The notes under the pieces are model-generated. The model was not told the DNA's origin. It worked only from the letters and a program-made list of their open reading frames with translations, and searched no databases. The position numbers were made by a program, and so were the translations under genes. Positions 1 to 6,599 of a DNA stretch of 10,791 nucleotides are shown here, piece after piece. This DNA comes from Candidatus Omnitrophica bacterium UBA1443 (lineage in GTDB: Bacteria > Omnitrophota > Omnitrophia > Omnitrophales > Aquincolibacteriaceae), in contig DCTJ01000083.1 of NCBI GenBank assembly GCA_002329545.1, forward strand, positions 7,003-17,793. Reading direction: 5' to 3'. How positions within the stretch are numbered: the stretch's first letter is position 1; each line of letters begins with the position of its first letter.

Positions 1-629
1 TTTCCATAAAATTTGATCTGCTGCGCGTATTCCGGCCGGGCGAACTCCCACGCGTTGCCGTGCTTCAGCCACTCATCCGGCGCTTCAACCTGATATCCGT
101 TTACGATCTTTTGATTGAAAATACCATAATCATAGCGGATCCCGTATCCATGGGCCGGAATACCAAGCGTCGCCATGGAATCAAGAAAGCAAGCGGCAAG
201 ACGGCCCAGTCCTCCGTTCCCGAGGCCAGCGTCAACTTCCTCATTACGAATCTCCTCCAGATCCATCCCGAATTCTTCAAGCGCCTGTTCAGTTTCATCC
301 CAAAGATCAAGATTAAGGATATAACTGCCAAGAAGACGGCCGATCAAAAATTCGAGGGACAAATAGTAAACCCGTTTAGTCTTCTGACGATGGTACCGTT
401 GCTGAGTTTTAATCCATCGCTCCACCAGACGGTCACGCAAGGCCATCCCCAAAGCCATGAAATTGTCCCGGGAGGTCGCCGTGTAGCGATCCTTGGCGCG
501 TCCGTATTGGAGACTGGATGCAAAAGATTTCTTGATCCCTTCCTTGGTCATGTCCAGGGGATTGATGTGCCACAACTTCTTGACGTCTTCATGGGCCCGC
601 TTTGAAGAAATTTTTTTTGCTTTCGGCAT
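1..629 (-). CDS. glgP: Glycogen phosphorylase, N-terminal part (runs off left edge)
   Basis: Phosphorolysis of alpha-1,4-glucan ends to glucose-1-phosphate in the cytoplasm; a PLP enzyme of the GT35 family. The minus strand reads MPKAKKISSKRAHEDVKKLW from an ATG at 629-627 and stays open to the window edge, giving 209 full codons. Signature blocks of the family are visible: YYLSLEFLIGR, then GLGNGGLGRLAACFLDSMA from residue 135, then GYGIRYDYGIFNQ and VNGYQVEAPDEWLKHGNAWE. The numbering is close to that of muscle phosphorylase. Family members are about 800 residues, so roughly the first quarter is present, and the PLP-binding lysine region lies outside. The Shine-Dalgarno (SD) sequence before the ATG is weak (GTGAGCG). 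The gene lies 160 bp after the GH13 gene in the same direction and belongs to the glycogen block. Confidence 0.96.
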   Translation of the reverse strand, partial: MPKAKKISSKRAHEDVKKLWHINPLDMTKEGIKKSFASSLQYGRAKDRYTATSRDNFMALGMALRDRLVERWIKTQQRYHRQKTKRVYYLSLEFLIGRLLGSYILNLDLWDETEQALEEFGMDLEEIRNEEVDAGLGNGGLGRLAACFLDSMATLGIPAHGYGIRYDYGIFNQKIVNGYQVEAPDEWLKHGNAWEFARPEYAQQIKFYG

Positions 630-734
630 TGTTTCGCTCACTTTTAATAAAGGTTGAATTGTCAACAGATCACAGGGTCGCCAGCATTTTCATAATTCTC
701 AAACCGCCGCTCCCTCTTCATCCCGGAAGTTCGG

Positions 735-762
735 AAAAACTGATTTGAAAACAGATTATCAG
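735..762 (-). terminator. Weak candidate terminator after GH13 gene
   Basis: On the minus strand CTGAT (762-758 rising into the loop) pairs with ATCAG (744-740) and is followed directly by five T residues (739-735), about 30 nt after the GH13 stop codon. The stem is only 5 bp with a 13-nt loop, so it would be weak. The rest of the 630-789 spacer shows no other structure I trust. Confidence 0.22.
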
Positions 763-789
763 ATTTGGAAAATATCTCCAAGTCTCGAT

Positions 790-2265
790 TCAGGTTTTAA
801 AATCAAACAAATGAGATTGCCATGGTTCAAGATCGACATAAAGACCCTGACGGGCAAGTTCACTCCCGGTGCGTTCGTAGACCTGACCTGTCAGAGCTTC
901 CTTGAACTGGATAAAAACCTGCTGTTTCAGCGTGTCCGGTAAAAAAATAATCCCCTGTGCCCGTATCATGGAATAATTGAGAATCACAAGTTTCCAGTGA
1001 CCTTCCAGGTGCCACAGCCAGGCCAGGAGCCCCCGGTGGCTTTCGTTCTTTTCCCACGCCTTGCCTACCCCCAGCAAACTCCATTCCCCGTCATGGATCA
1101 CAGCCCCCTTGATAAACTCAAGCAGACATTGGTAAAAGCCGACGGCCTCCGGATCCGCGGGTTCCTTCGGTTCCCGCACCAGATGGATCGGCGTTCTGAT
1201 CCTGCGCCCCTCACATTGTCCGTCATGAAAAAAACGCAAACCCGGCGATGTACTGGTGACCACAGCAGTCGCCTGTGATTTTTTTCTCCCGAAAATCACG
1301 GGGGCCCTGTCTTCATCATGATTTTCAATAAACCGGAGGCACTTATCCCGGTAATCAGGGTGCGCGTCCAGATGCGCGCTCACCGATTCGGGGGCGTCAT
1401 GTTTCATGCGATCGTAAAGGCGTTTGTCATAAGTAAAATCAAAACCCTGTTGCTGGAGCAACCAATCCATATCCCAGTAAACTTCTCCGATAAATATAAA
1501 TCCGGGATGTTGGGCCTTCACCCGGGAAATAGCCGGCCCCCAAAACTCAGCTGTCGGCCTCGGGGTCTTGACATGAGCTCCCCAGACCTTATCAAAAACA
1601 TCGTTCAACCCGAGCATGGCCATGTCACACCGCACACCATCCGCCATTTTAGCAATTTTAAGCAGGGTCTCGATCCACGCGTGACGCAAAGGTTCAGCCC
1701 AAAAGTTCACCTGCGCCGTGTCACACCATGGCGGGAAATAGGGGTCCCGACCGTGTGCGATTTTCCTCCCGATGGGATTATTAAAAAACCATTCAGGATG
1801 CTCCCGGACGGTCAATGGTTTCGCGGTCACAAAACGTTCCGGGAAATTGACCACCCAGGGATGATCCACGGCAAGATGATTGGGGACAAAATCAAGCACA
1901 AGCCCCATCCCCATTCCGTTTAATTTCATTTTTAGCTGGAGAAGTTCGCCGATGCCGCCAAGAAAGGGATCCAGCTCATAGTCATAAATCGCGTACGGAG
2001 AACCGCCGACATCTTCTTCCGACCAGCGGCCCAGGATCAATTCATAGGCGTACCGCAAGCCGGGTTCTTTGATCGCATGGGCGCGCGACCACGGGCTTCG
2101 CTTCCAAACTCCCATCAGCCAGAGATAATCAAAACCCTGCTTCGAGAAATTTCGCCACTCTGAATCCGGGATCGTGGCCAAAGTGAGTTTGCGCCCGTAT
2201 TTCTCGGACATCCGGGAGACAAAGAAAAAAGCATTAATTTCCAGTAAATGGGGGTGTTTTTTCAT
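790..2265 (-). CDS. Cytoplasmic GH13 alpha-amylase-family enzyme
   Basis: A 491-residue alpha-glucan-active glycoside hydrolase family 13 protein. All four classical conserved regions are visible: DFVPNH at 125-130, GVRCDMAM with the nucleophile Asp214, the acid/base Glu261 in FIGEVYWD, and ENHDED with transition-state stabiliser Asp317. The last ~90 residues look like the usual C-terminal beta domain (…DLEPWQSHLFDF). There is no signal peptide, so it should act on internal glucan, consistent with its place between a GH57 branching enzyme and glycogen phosphorylase. The start ATG at 2265 is preceded by GAGAT about 9 nt upstream, an acceptable SD. The exact activity (alpha-amylase, debranching-like or transglycosylating) cannot be read from these motifs. 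It is probably transcribed separately from the DUF2582 gene, because a terminator lies between them. Confidence 0.93.
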   Translation of the reverse strand: MKKHPHLLEINAFFFVSRMSEKYGRKLTLATIPDSEWRNFSKQGFDYLWLMGVWKRSPWSRAHAIKEPGLRYAYELILGRWSEEDVGGSPYAIYDYELDPFLGGIGELLQLKMKLNGMGMGLVLDFVPNHLAVDHPWVVNFPERFVTAKPLTVREHPEWFFNNPIGRKIAHGRDPYFPPWCDTAQVNFWAEPLRHAWIETLLKIAKMADGVRCDMAMLGLNDVFDKVWGAHVKTPRPTAEFWGPAISRVKAQHPGFIFIGEVYWDMDWLLQQQGFDFTYDKRLYDRMKHDAPESVSAHLDAHPDYRDKCLRFIENHDEDRAPVIFGRKKSQATAVVTSTSPGLRFFHDGQCEGRRIRTPIHLVREPKEPADPEAVGFYQCLLEFIKGAVIHDGEWSLLGVGKAWEKNESHRGLLAWLWHLEGHWKLVILNYSMIRAQGIIFLPDTLKQQVFIQFKEALTGQVYERTGSELARQGLYVDLEPWQSHLFDFKT

Positions 2266-2303
2266 CGTATTGATCTCGACAGTGGATTATCGGATTTTGT
2301 TTT

Positions 2304-2336
2304 AAATACCTTGATACCTCTACGCCAAAGGTATTT
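2304..2336. repeat. 9-bp inverted repeat upstream of GH13 gene
   Basis: AAATACCTT (2304-2312) and AAGGTATTT (2328-2336) form a perfect 9-bp inverted repeat with a 15-nt spacer, 40-70 nt upstream of the GH13 start codon. A further partial copy (GGTATC on the minus strand) sits inside the spacer. This could be an operator or a 5' UTR hairpin of the GH13 transcript. No clear promoter boxes were found around it. Confidence 0.35.
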
Positions 2337-2368
2337 TCATATTCAAAAAGAACACAAGGTCCCTGATT

Positions 2369-2404
2369 AAAAAGCCGGGCTTCATCCGATTGATAAAGTC
2401 CGGC
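2369..2404 (-). terminator. Hairpin terminator after DUF2582 gene
   Basis: On the minus strand GCCGGACTT (2404-2396) faces AAGCCCGGC (2382-2374), a 9-bp stem with one A-C mismatch and a 13-nt loop, followed by TTTTT (2373-2369). It lies about 60 nt after the stop of the winged-helix gene and likely ends the DUF4912-GH57-DUF2582 transcript. Read on the plus strand, the mismatch becomes a G-U pair and a CTCTTTT tail follows, but no plus-strand gene is present to use it. Confidence 0.6.
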
Positions 2405-2465
2405 CTCTTTTACACCTTATTTATACTCCGAAACGCCACAGGCCACACCCGTAAGTGTACCCGAA

Positions 2466-2678
2466 CTACTTGTTGATTAGCGAAATCTTGAGCGTTTTGC
2501 CTAATTTGTTGAAATTAATATTATTTTCCCGGGCCAGCCAACCAATCGCCTGAAAAAAAATAGCAGTATCCGCCCCAATCTCGCTTTGCACCTTCGTCAC
2601 GGTCTGTTCGCCCTTCTGCTCAAGAAAACGGTAAATCTTTCCCGCGGTTTCACCAATTGCGTAATATTGTGCCTGCAT
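2466..2678 (-). CDS. Small winged-helix protein (DUF2582 family)
   Basis: A 70-residue protein resembling the winged helix-turn-helix DUF2582 family. Visible features are the start-proximal IGETAGKIYRFLEQKGEQTV, then a helix-turn-helix-like stretch and the conserved FQAIGWLARENNI (about 42-54), which in this family precedes the wing. Family members are usually 65-80 residues, so it looks complete. The ATG at 2678 has a strong purine-rich SD (AGGAGAAAGGAAA), which fixes the start. It lies 44 nt after the GH57 branching enzyme and before the terminator at 2369-2404, so it is probably the last gene of the DUF4912-GH57 transcript. It may bind DNA and regulate glycogen genes, but that role is inferred from position only. 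Confidence 0.82.
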   Translation of the reverse strand: MQAQYYAIGETAGKIYRFLEQKGEQTVTKVQSEIGADTAIFFQAIGWLARENNINFNKLGKTLKISLINK

Positions 2679-2722
2679 GATATTTCCTTTCTCCTGTTCT
2701 TAGGGTCATGTATCCCGAAACA

Positions 2723-4300
2723 TTAAAACATGTGATAATCAACGTTAGGGAAAATGTTATTCTTGCTCTCCAATTCCCGAAGAAACCCTTCATCTAACCG
2801 ATTGTTCGTCAGGTCATCGTAAAGCCGCGTAAAATTCACCAAGTGATCCTTCGTCCGTTTTATGGCGTAAGGCACCATCGTTCCCGTGTGCATGATAAAC
2901 GCCCAGTCACTGGACTGCGCCAGATAAAGCTCCCGGGCCGCCTGTTTCAGGGCGCGTCCCACCACGCCATTTTGTCCCCGGAAACGTCCCGCGAGCTCAC
3001 TCATGCGGAGAGTGGCTTTGTGAATGTGCCGGTAAATCCAGTCATTGGAACCCGAAAGCCATGTCTCACTGTAGCCCTTCCAGCCCCAACTTGAAAAAGA
3101 AGGCGTGGATATCTGGTTCACGGGATACTCTCGAAAATAGTCGGACGGCGCGATCAGACGAAAAACATTTTGGTCAAACGCCGTCTTGCGAATAAAAAAG
3201 TTAAGGAAATCAGGCCCTTCATACCACCAGTGCCCATAAAGCTCCGCGTCATACGGCGCCACGATGAGCGGTTTCCGGCCCATAAAACCGTAAAGATGCT
3301 CGATCTGTTTTTCACGATTAAACATAAAATTGGCGGCGTGAGAGGCCGCCTTCTCGATAGCCCAGGCCCTCACATAAGGTTCCTTGTCGTCCGTATTCCC
3401 CGTGATCCGGTAATATTTGATCCCCGTGTTCACGCGAATCCCGTCCGGTGAAATGTAGGGACGGATGTAATCATAATCGAGATCAAAGCCGACATCCCGA
3501 TAGAACTCACGATAATCGTAATCTCCCGGATATCCCTCCACGGCCGACCAGACCTGTTTGGAAGACTCCACATCACGCCCAAACGCCGCCACTCCGGTCG
3601 GACAGAAAATCGGCGCGAAGACACCATATTTAGGGCGGGGGGACGCGTGTAAAATACCGTGCGTATCGGTCAAGAAATAACGGATCCCCTGTTCTTTCAA
3701 GAATTTATCGACCCCGGGATAATACCCGCACTCCGGCAACCAGATCCCGATCGGTCGCCGTCCCAACACATCCTCATAAAGTCTTACGGCCGTCTCAATC
3801 TGTCCCCGCACCGCCGATTCGGTGCGACTGATCAGGGGTAAAAATCCGTGCGTCGCGCCGCAGGTAATAATTTCGAGACGCCCTTGGTCCTGAAAGTGGC
3901 GAAACGCCTGTGTAATGTCCCGGTGGTAACGATTATTAAACGTATCTTTGGCGCGCGTAAATTCCCAGAAATAATGAAGAGCGGTCTCGTGAAACTGAGG
4001 CATAAACCGCGTGCGTTCAATTTCTTTGTTAGCCAGATCGATCAGCTTGTCGACGTGCCGGATGTAGCGATCCTGAAGGAGGGGGTCACGAAGCATGGAC
4101 ATCAATGATGGCGTCAGTGACATGGTCAACCGCCACGGAACCCGGTCGCGCTCGAGCCCTTCCATCATGTGAATCAGCGGAATATAAGTCTCTGAAATGG
4201 CTTCATAGAGCCATGTTTCTTCCAGAAAGTATTCATGCTCCGGATGGCGGACGAAAGGAAGGTGCGCGTGGAGAACGATCGAAAGAAAACCTTTTTCCAT
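2723..4300 (-). CDS. GH57 1,4-alpha-glucan branching enzyme (DUF1957 type)
   Basis: Cleaves alpha-1,4 chains and re-attaches them by alpha-1,6 links to branch glycogen; cytoplasmic. The 525-residue length is typical of GH57 branching enzymes of the Thermotoga/Thermococcus type. Visible are the N-terminal HAHLPFVRHPE motif (11-21), ATHGFLPL (149-156), the nucleophile Glu190 in IGIWLPECGY, the acid/base Asp351 in APYDAELYGHWWYEGP, and the helical C-terminal domain (about 410-520), including WAFIMHTGTM. The start ATG at 4300 lies 3 nt after the TAA of the DUF4912 gene and has only a poor SD (AAGAAA), so translation is likely coupled to the upstream gene. It is unrelated in fold to the classical GlgB (GH13) branching enzyme. 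No glycogen synthase gene is visible in this window. Confidence 0.95.
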   Translation of the reverse strand: MEKGFLSIVLHAHLPFVRHPEHEYFLEETWLYEAISETYIPLIHMMEGLERDRVPWRLTMSLTPSLMSMLRDPLLQDRYIRHVDKLIDLANKEIERTRFMPQFHETALHYFWEFTRAKDTFNNRYHRDITQAFRHFQDQGRLEIITCGATHGFLPLISRTESAVRGQIETAVRLYEDVLGRRPIGIWLPECGYYPGVDKFLKEQGIRYFLTDTHGILHASPRPKYGVFAPIFCPTGVAAFGRDVESSKQVWSAVEGYPGDYDYREFYRDVGFDLDYDYIRPYISPDGIRVNTGIKYYRITGNTDDKEPYVRAWAIEKAASHAANFMFNREKQIEHLYGFMGRKPLIVAPYDAELYGHWWYEGPDFLNFFIRKTAFDQNVFRLIAPSDYFREYPVNQISTPSFSSWGWKGYSETWLSGSNDWIYRHIHKATLRMSELAGRFRGQNGVVGRALKQAARELYLAQSSDWAFIMHTGTMVPYAIKRTKDHLVNFTRLYDDLTNNRLDEGFLRELESKNNIFPNVDYHMF

Positions 4301-4303
4301 GGA

Positions 4304-5362
4304 TTATTTCTTAGCGCCTTTTTTGATAATCGGCGCGGGTCTTTCCGTGGTGCGACCGATGATTGGCGTGATTTCACGTTCTTCAACACCATCCGATGAT
4401 TTTGCGCGGCAATCAAAAGTAAACTTTCCGTCTGGAAGCGCGTACCGCAAAGTAAAGGTTCCATCCGGTCGAAGCGAAACCGGCCTCCCCTGCATGGTGA
4501 CCTCCGCGTCCGGCTCCGTACCTCCATAAATAATAAGCTCACATTCAAGCCAGAAGAAAAAACCTCTCTTTTTAATTTTCACCGGACTTGACATACTGGA
4601 GACAAGTCCGGCGCCAGAACCGGAGCTGATGGCCCCTTTCAACCGTTCTTCCATAAGCTCACGAAGCTCAGCGGAGCTCTTTCCAACCTGAAACCCGCCC
4701 GAAAGGGCGTACATCTTGTCCCAGTCAACGGCCATCCATTGTTCGTCAATGACTTCAGACATTCCGGCGCGCGGGGTCCGAACCGTATTGGAACGGGCAA
4801 GAACGGCATAACGCCCATCACGGTGCAAAAGACCGATCTCCACCACATAAGCATGATTGGGCTGGACACTGATATACCAGCTGCGACACATGTTCTGGAT
4901 CACAATGTCAAAATAAGAGGGATGATTCGAACCCTCGGTAACGTCAAACACCCGGAGGATCGACACGACACCATCCCATGAGCCCCCTAACTTTTTGAGT
5001 GTCTCCTCCTGATGAGACTTCTGGATTTCCCAGTACGAATACAACCAGTACGGATCACGAATCAAAAGATAAATCTGATTGTCACCATAATTTTCCGGAA
5101 GCTCCATCTGGATCGCGGGAGGGATCGGTGCGGGTATCTGCCTTGGCGGTACTGACTTTACCGTCTCAGTGGAAAAGGCATGCTTGGCTTTCTTTTCCGC
5201 CACTGGCCGTTTCTTTATTGTTTTGACCGTTTTAACTGTTTTGACTGTCTTAATGGATCGTTGACGGGAGATCGGATTTTTTTTCTGAGGAATACGGGAA
5301 GCAGGGCTCTTGGGAACAACCCCTTTTTCTGAAACGTTTTTTTTTCGTGGTGACAAGGCCAT
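4304..5362 (-). CDS. DUF4912 protein coupled to branching enzyme
   Basis: A 352-residue protein with three parts. Residues 1-92 are lysine/proline-rich and probably disordered, including a TVK tandem repeat (37-51). Residues about 93-215 match the DUF4912 pattern: a beta-rich domain with QIYLLIRDPYWLYSYWEI, then FDIVIQ, then WYISVQPNHAYVVEIGL. Residues about 268-337 form a small beta domain (…GRPVSLRPDGTFTLRYALPDG) that resembles an Ig-like or carbohydrate-associated module. There is no signal peptide. The start ATG at 5362 has AAAGGG about 10 nt upstream. The 3-nt gap to the GH57 gene indicates coupled expression. A partner, scaffold or glucan-binding role for the branching enzyme is plausible but inferred; the biochemical function of DUF4912 is not known to me. 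Confidence 0.85.
   Translation of the reverse strand: MALSPRKKNVSEKGVVPKSPASRIPQKKNPISRQRSIKTVKTVKTVKTIKKRPVAEKKAKHAFSTETVKSVPPRQIPAPIPPAIQMELPENYGDNQIYLLIRDPYWLYSYWEIQKSHQEETLKKLGGSWDGVVSILRVFDVTEGSNHPSYFDIVIQNMCRSWYISVQPNHAYVVEIGLLHRDGRYAVLARSNTVRTPRAGMSEVIDEQWMAVDWDKMYALSGGFQVGKSSAELRELMEERLKGAISSGSGAGLVSSMSSPVKIKKRGFFFWLECELIIYGGTEPDAEVTMQGRPVSLRPDGTFTLRYALPDGKFTFDCRAKSSDGVEEREITPIIGRTTERPAPIIKKGAKK
5212..5256. repeat. 9-bp tandem repeat in DUF4912 N-terminus
   Basis: Three clear 9-bp units (TTTTGACCG, TTTTAACTG, TTTTGACTG; 5221-5247) with a degenerate copy on each side. On the minus strand they encode repeated Lys-Thr-Val triplets in the basic N-terminal segment of the DUF4912 protein. 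The unit keeps the reading frame, so copy number could change without disrupting the gene. Confidence 0.75.
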
Positions 5363-5408
5363 GGTTTAAACCCTTTTTACTGGCTATTAAAAAGAACTAG
5401 CGAAAAAA

Positions 5409-5436
5409 AACATAAACGATCAAGACAGAACTTCAA
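5409..5436 (-). promoter_or_regulatory. Candidate promoter for DUF4912-GH57 transcript
   Basis: On the minus strand TTGAAG (5436-5431) and TATGTT (5414-5409) are separated by 16 bp, each matching 4 of 6 positions of the sigma-70 consensus. The start of transcription would fall near 5402, leaving a leader of about 40 nt before the ATG at 5362. The A/T-rich surroundings make chance matches likely. Confidence 0.3.
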
Positions 5437-5501
5437 ACTTATTACAAAAGTAAGAAAATAAAACCCCAAAAATCCTGTCACCTTCAACCACGAAGTTATA
5501 A

Positions 5502-5535
5502 GGTAGGCGACGGAATTCTAACAAAGTTGCCGACC
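5502..5535. repeat. Imperfect inverted repeat in intergenic region
   Basis: GGTAGGCGAC (5502-5511) and GTTGCCGACC (5526-5535) can pair at 8 of 10 positions around a 14-nt loop. There is no T-run on the minus-strand exit side, so it is not a good terminator. It may be part of a dispersed genomic repeat, which one window cannot show. Confidence 0.3.
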
Positions 5536-5697
5536 TCCTGCAATAGAAGATTTTGGGAAGATTTTTAGATTTTTGGATCCACTCCCAACCTCCGGGAAAA
5601 TTATCTTCGGGAAAGTGGCAACTGTCATAACGACTGTAGTCAAATCAGCTAAACACCCAGAGGCTTTACCCTCACAAGTACAAGAAGCCATTTTCAT
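5518..5697 (-). pseudogene. Possible decayed 3' extension of secreted protein, Cys-containing
   Basis: An open frame of 59 codons from ATG 5697 begins MKMASCTCEGKASGCLADL and ends in QLC. The frame is open back to the TAA at 5725-5727 (GPVAVCSAG before the Met) and is in exact phase with the secreted-protein gene, separated from it by TAG (5794-5796) and TAA (5725-5727). The Cys-x-Cys spacing near the start resembles the Cys-rich tail of that protein (CICSD there, CTCEG here). No SD precedes ATG 5697. It could be the remnant of a longer or duplicated C-terminal domain, or simply chance; its second half looks low-complexity and not protein-like. Confidence 0.25.
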
Positions 5698-5793
5698 CCC
5701 TGCAGAACAAACGGCAACCGGCCCTTACTCGCTATAAAGCAACCTGGATAAACACACAGCACATACCATATAGCGCGCCGCTAACATTTTGTA

Positions 5794-6498
5794 CTATTCA
5801 GGCGCTAGATAGTGCAGGTAGTTTTTTTTGCAGCGATCGTAAGTATCTTCGTCACAAGTTACATAGGTCGCGCCTTCTTGGCAAACAAGATATCCAACAA
5901 ATTTGGGGGTGGAAGATGGATTGCTGTAATCACTGCAGATGCAAGTTCCCGTGGGTTTTTGGCTTATATAATCAGACCACGGTAACTGCGGATGAGTTTG
6001 ACCACTTTTTTTTGCAATCGTTTTCCACACCAAGCCTCCGCCTCCGCCACCAACGCTCTTCCAGTTCTTGTTTCCGTCATAAGCTTCAAGGGTATTCGTG
6101 TCCGTATTGTAGACAACAGCGCCTTTTTTACTTCCCTCCGCTGTCGTCACACTGGCTATGGCGTTCCTTTGGCTCGTTGTAACCCGGGGTGGGAAAAAGG
6201 CTTGCTTTGTTGATGCTAAATCCAGAATCCCCTTAGGACTTGTTGTGCCAATCCCAACTTTGTTCGCGTTAGTAACCACCAAACCTGTTCCAGAAGATCC
6301 ACCCGCACTTAGAACAGCTTTCTCATTAGCACCCGATGGGCCGGTGACCGTAATAGATTCGGAAGCCTTTAATGTTTTATATTCTCCATACGGCGCCGGA
6401 TAATAAGTCGTGAGAGTAACTTTTTTTTCGTCGGCGGCGAACAAAAAAGGTATTTTGAATAAAATCAGAATCCCCAGAAAAATAACCCGTTTTTTCAT
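5794..6498 (-). CDS. Secreted surface/fibre-like protein with Cys-rich tail
   Basis: A 234-residue exported protein of unknown function. A signal peptide is clear (MKKRVIFLGILILFKIPFLFA, likely cut near residue 21). Next comes a VTLTTYYPAPYGEYKTL block that I associate with Omnitrophota surface proteins. A glycine/serine-rich beta stretch follows, with NKVGIGTTSP (79-88) as in tail-fibre-type proteins, then FPPRVTTSQRNAI and GAVVYNTDTNTLEAYDG (102-142), common in fibre and adhesin proteins, then a Gly6 linker (150-155) and a C-terminal domain with Cys at 186, 188, 206, 215 and 223. The start is ATG 6498, not the in-frame TTG at 6504, because AAGGAG (6507-6512) is 8 nt from the ATG and only 2 nt from the TTG. 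The five cysteines suggest disulfides outside the cytoplasm, with one left unpaired. Confidence 0.82.
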   Translation of the reverse strand: MKKRVIFLGILILFKIPFLFAADEKKVTLTTYYPAPYGEYKTLKASESITVTGPSGANEKAVLSAGGSSGTGLVVTNANKVGIGTTSPKGILDLASTKQAFFPPRVTTSQRNAIASVTTAEGSKKGAVVYNTDTNTLEAYDGNKNWKSVGGGGGGLVWKTIAKKSGQTHPQLPWSDYISQKPTGTCICSDYSNPSSTPKFVGYLVCQEGATYVTCDEDTYDRCKKNYLHYLAPE

Positions 6499-6532
6499 AA
6501 TCAATTCTCCTTTATGATTTTTTTAACAAACC

Positions 6533-6552
6533 CTCACGGCCAATGCCGCGAG
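6533..6552 (-). promoter_or_regulatory. 8-bp hairpin in leader of secreted-protein gene
   Basis: On the minus strand CTCGCGGC (6552-6545) pairs fully with GCCGTGAG (6540-6533), including one G-U pair, around an ATTG loop. It lies about 35 nt upstream of the start codon and is followed by GGTTTGTTAAAAAAA. It may stabilise the 5' end of the mRNA or act as a weak terminator of pssA transcripts; the tail lacks a proper T-run. Confidence 0.4.
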
Positions 6553-6554
6553 AA

Positions 6555-6583
6555 CATCTACGACAAACCCCGCCCACAGTCAA
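6555..6583 (-). promoter_or_regulatory. Candidate promoter for secreted-protein gene
   Basis: TTGACT (6583-6578) matches 5 of 6 positions of the -35 consensus; 17 bp later TAGATG (6560-6555) matches 3 of 6 positions of the -10 consensus. Transcription would begin near 6548, inside the hairpin at 6533-6552. It lies between the pssA stop and the secreted-protein gene, so that gene may have its own transcript. Confidence 0.3.
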
Positions 6584-6599
6584 AAAAACTGCGCCGCAA

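Larger units (their letters stand above)
5363..5793. other. 430-bp stretch without a secure gene
   Basis: This spacer separates the secreted-protein gene from the glycogen block. Minus-strand translation in phase with the secreted protein continues past its TAG, meets a TAA at 5725-5727, then stays open to a TAG at 5518-5520. Nearer the DUF4912 gene it is A/T-rich with poly-A/T runs and a candidate promoter. It also holds an imperfect inverted repeat at 5502-5535. No convincing terminator for the secreted-protein gene was seen. Confidence 0.6.

Noticed and set aside
60..605. Long plus-strand open frame
   Set aside because: It lies wholly opposite the glycogen phosphorylase coding frame, whose family motifs are unmistakable, and its translation resembles nothing known. 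The plus-strand frames at 1318-1923, 8359-8838 and 9583-10134 are rejected likewise.
643..665. Perfect TTGACA box before glgP
   Set aside because: At 15-19 bp downstream there is no -10-like hexamer (AGTGAG at 17 bp), so I do not call a promoter.
4174..4548. 124-codon minus-strand frame spanning the DUF4912/GH57 junction
   Set aside because: It overlaps two genes with clear domain evidence in another phase, and its Arg/Ser-rich translation is typical of an out-of-frame reading.
5502..5535. Integron attC-like site
   Set aside because: The inverted repeat lacks the paired RYYYAAC/GTTRRRY core sites, and no integrase or cassette array is present.
6499..6504. TTG start for the secreted protein
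   Set aside because: The AAGGAG SD is only 2 nt from this TTG but 8 nt from the ATG at 6498, which also gives a standard signal peptide start (MKKR).
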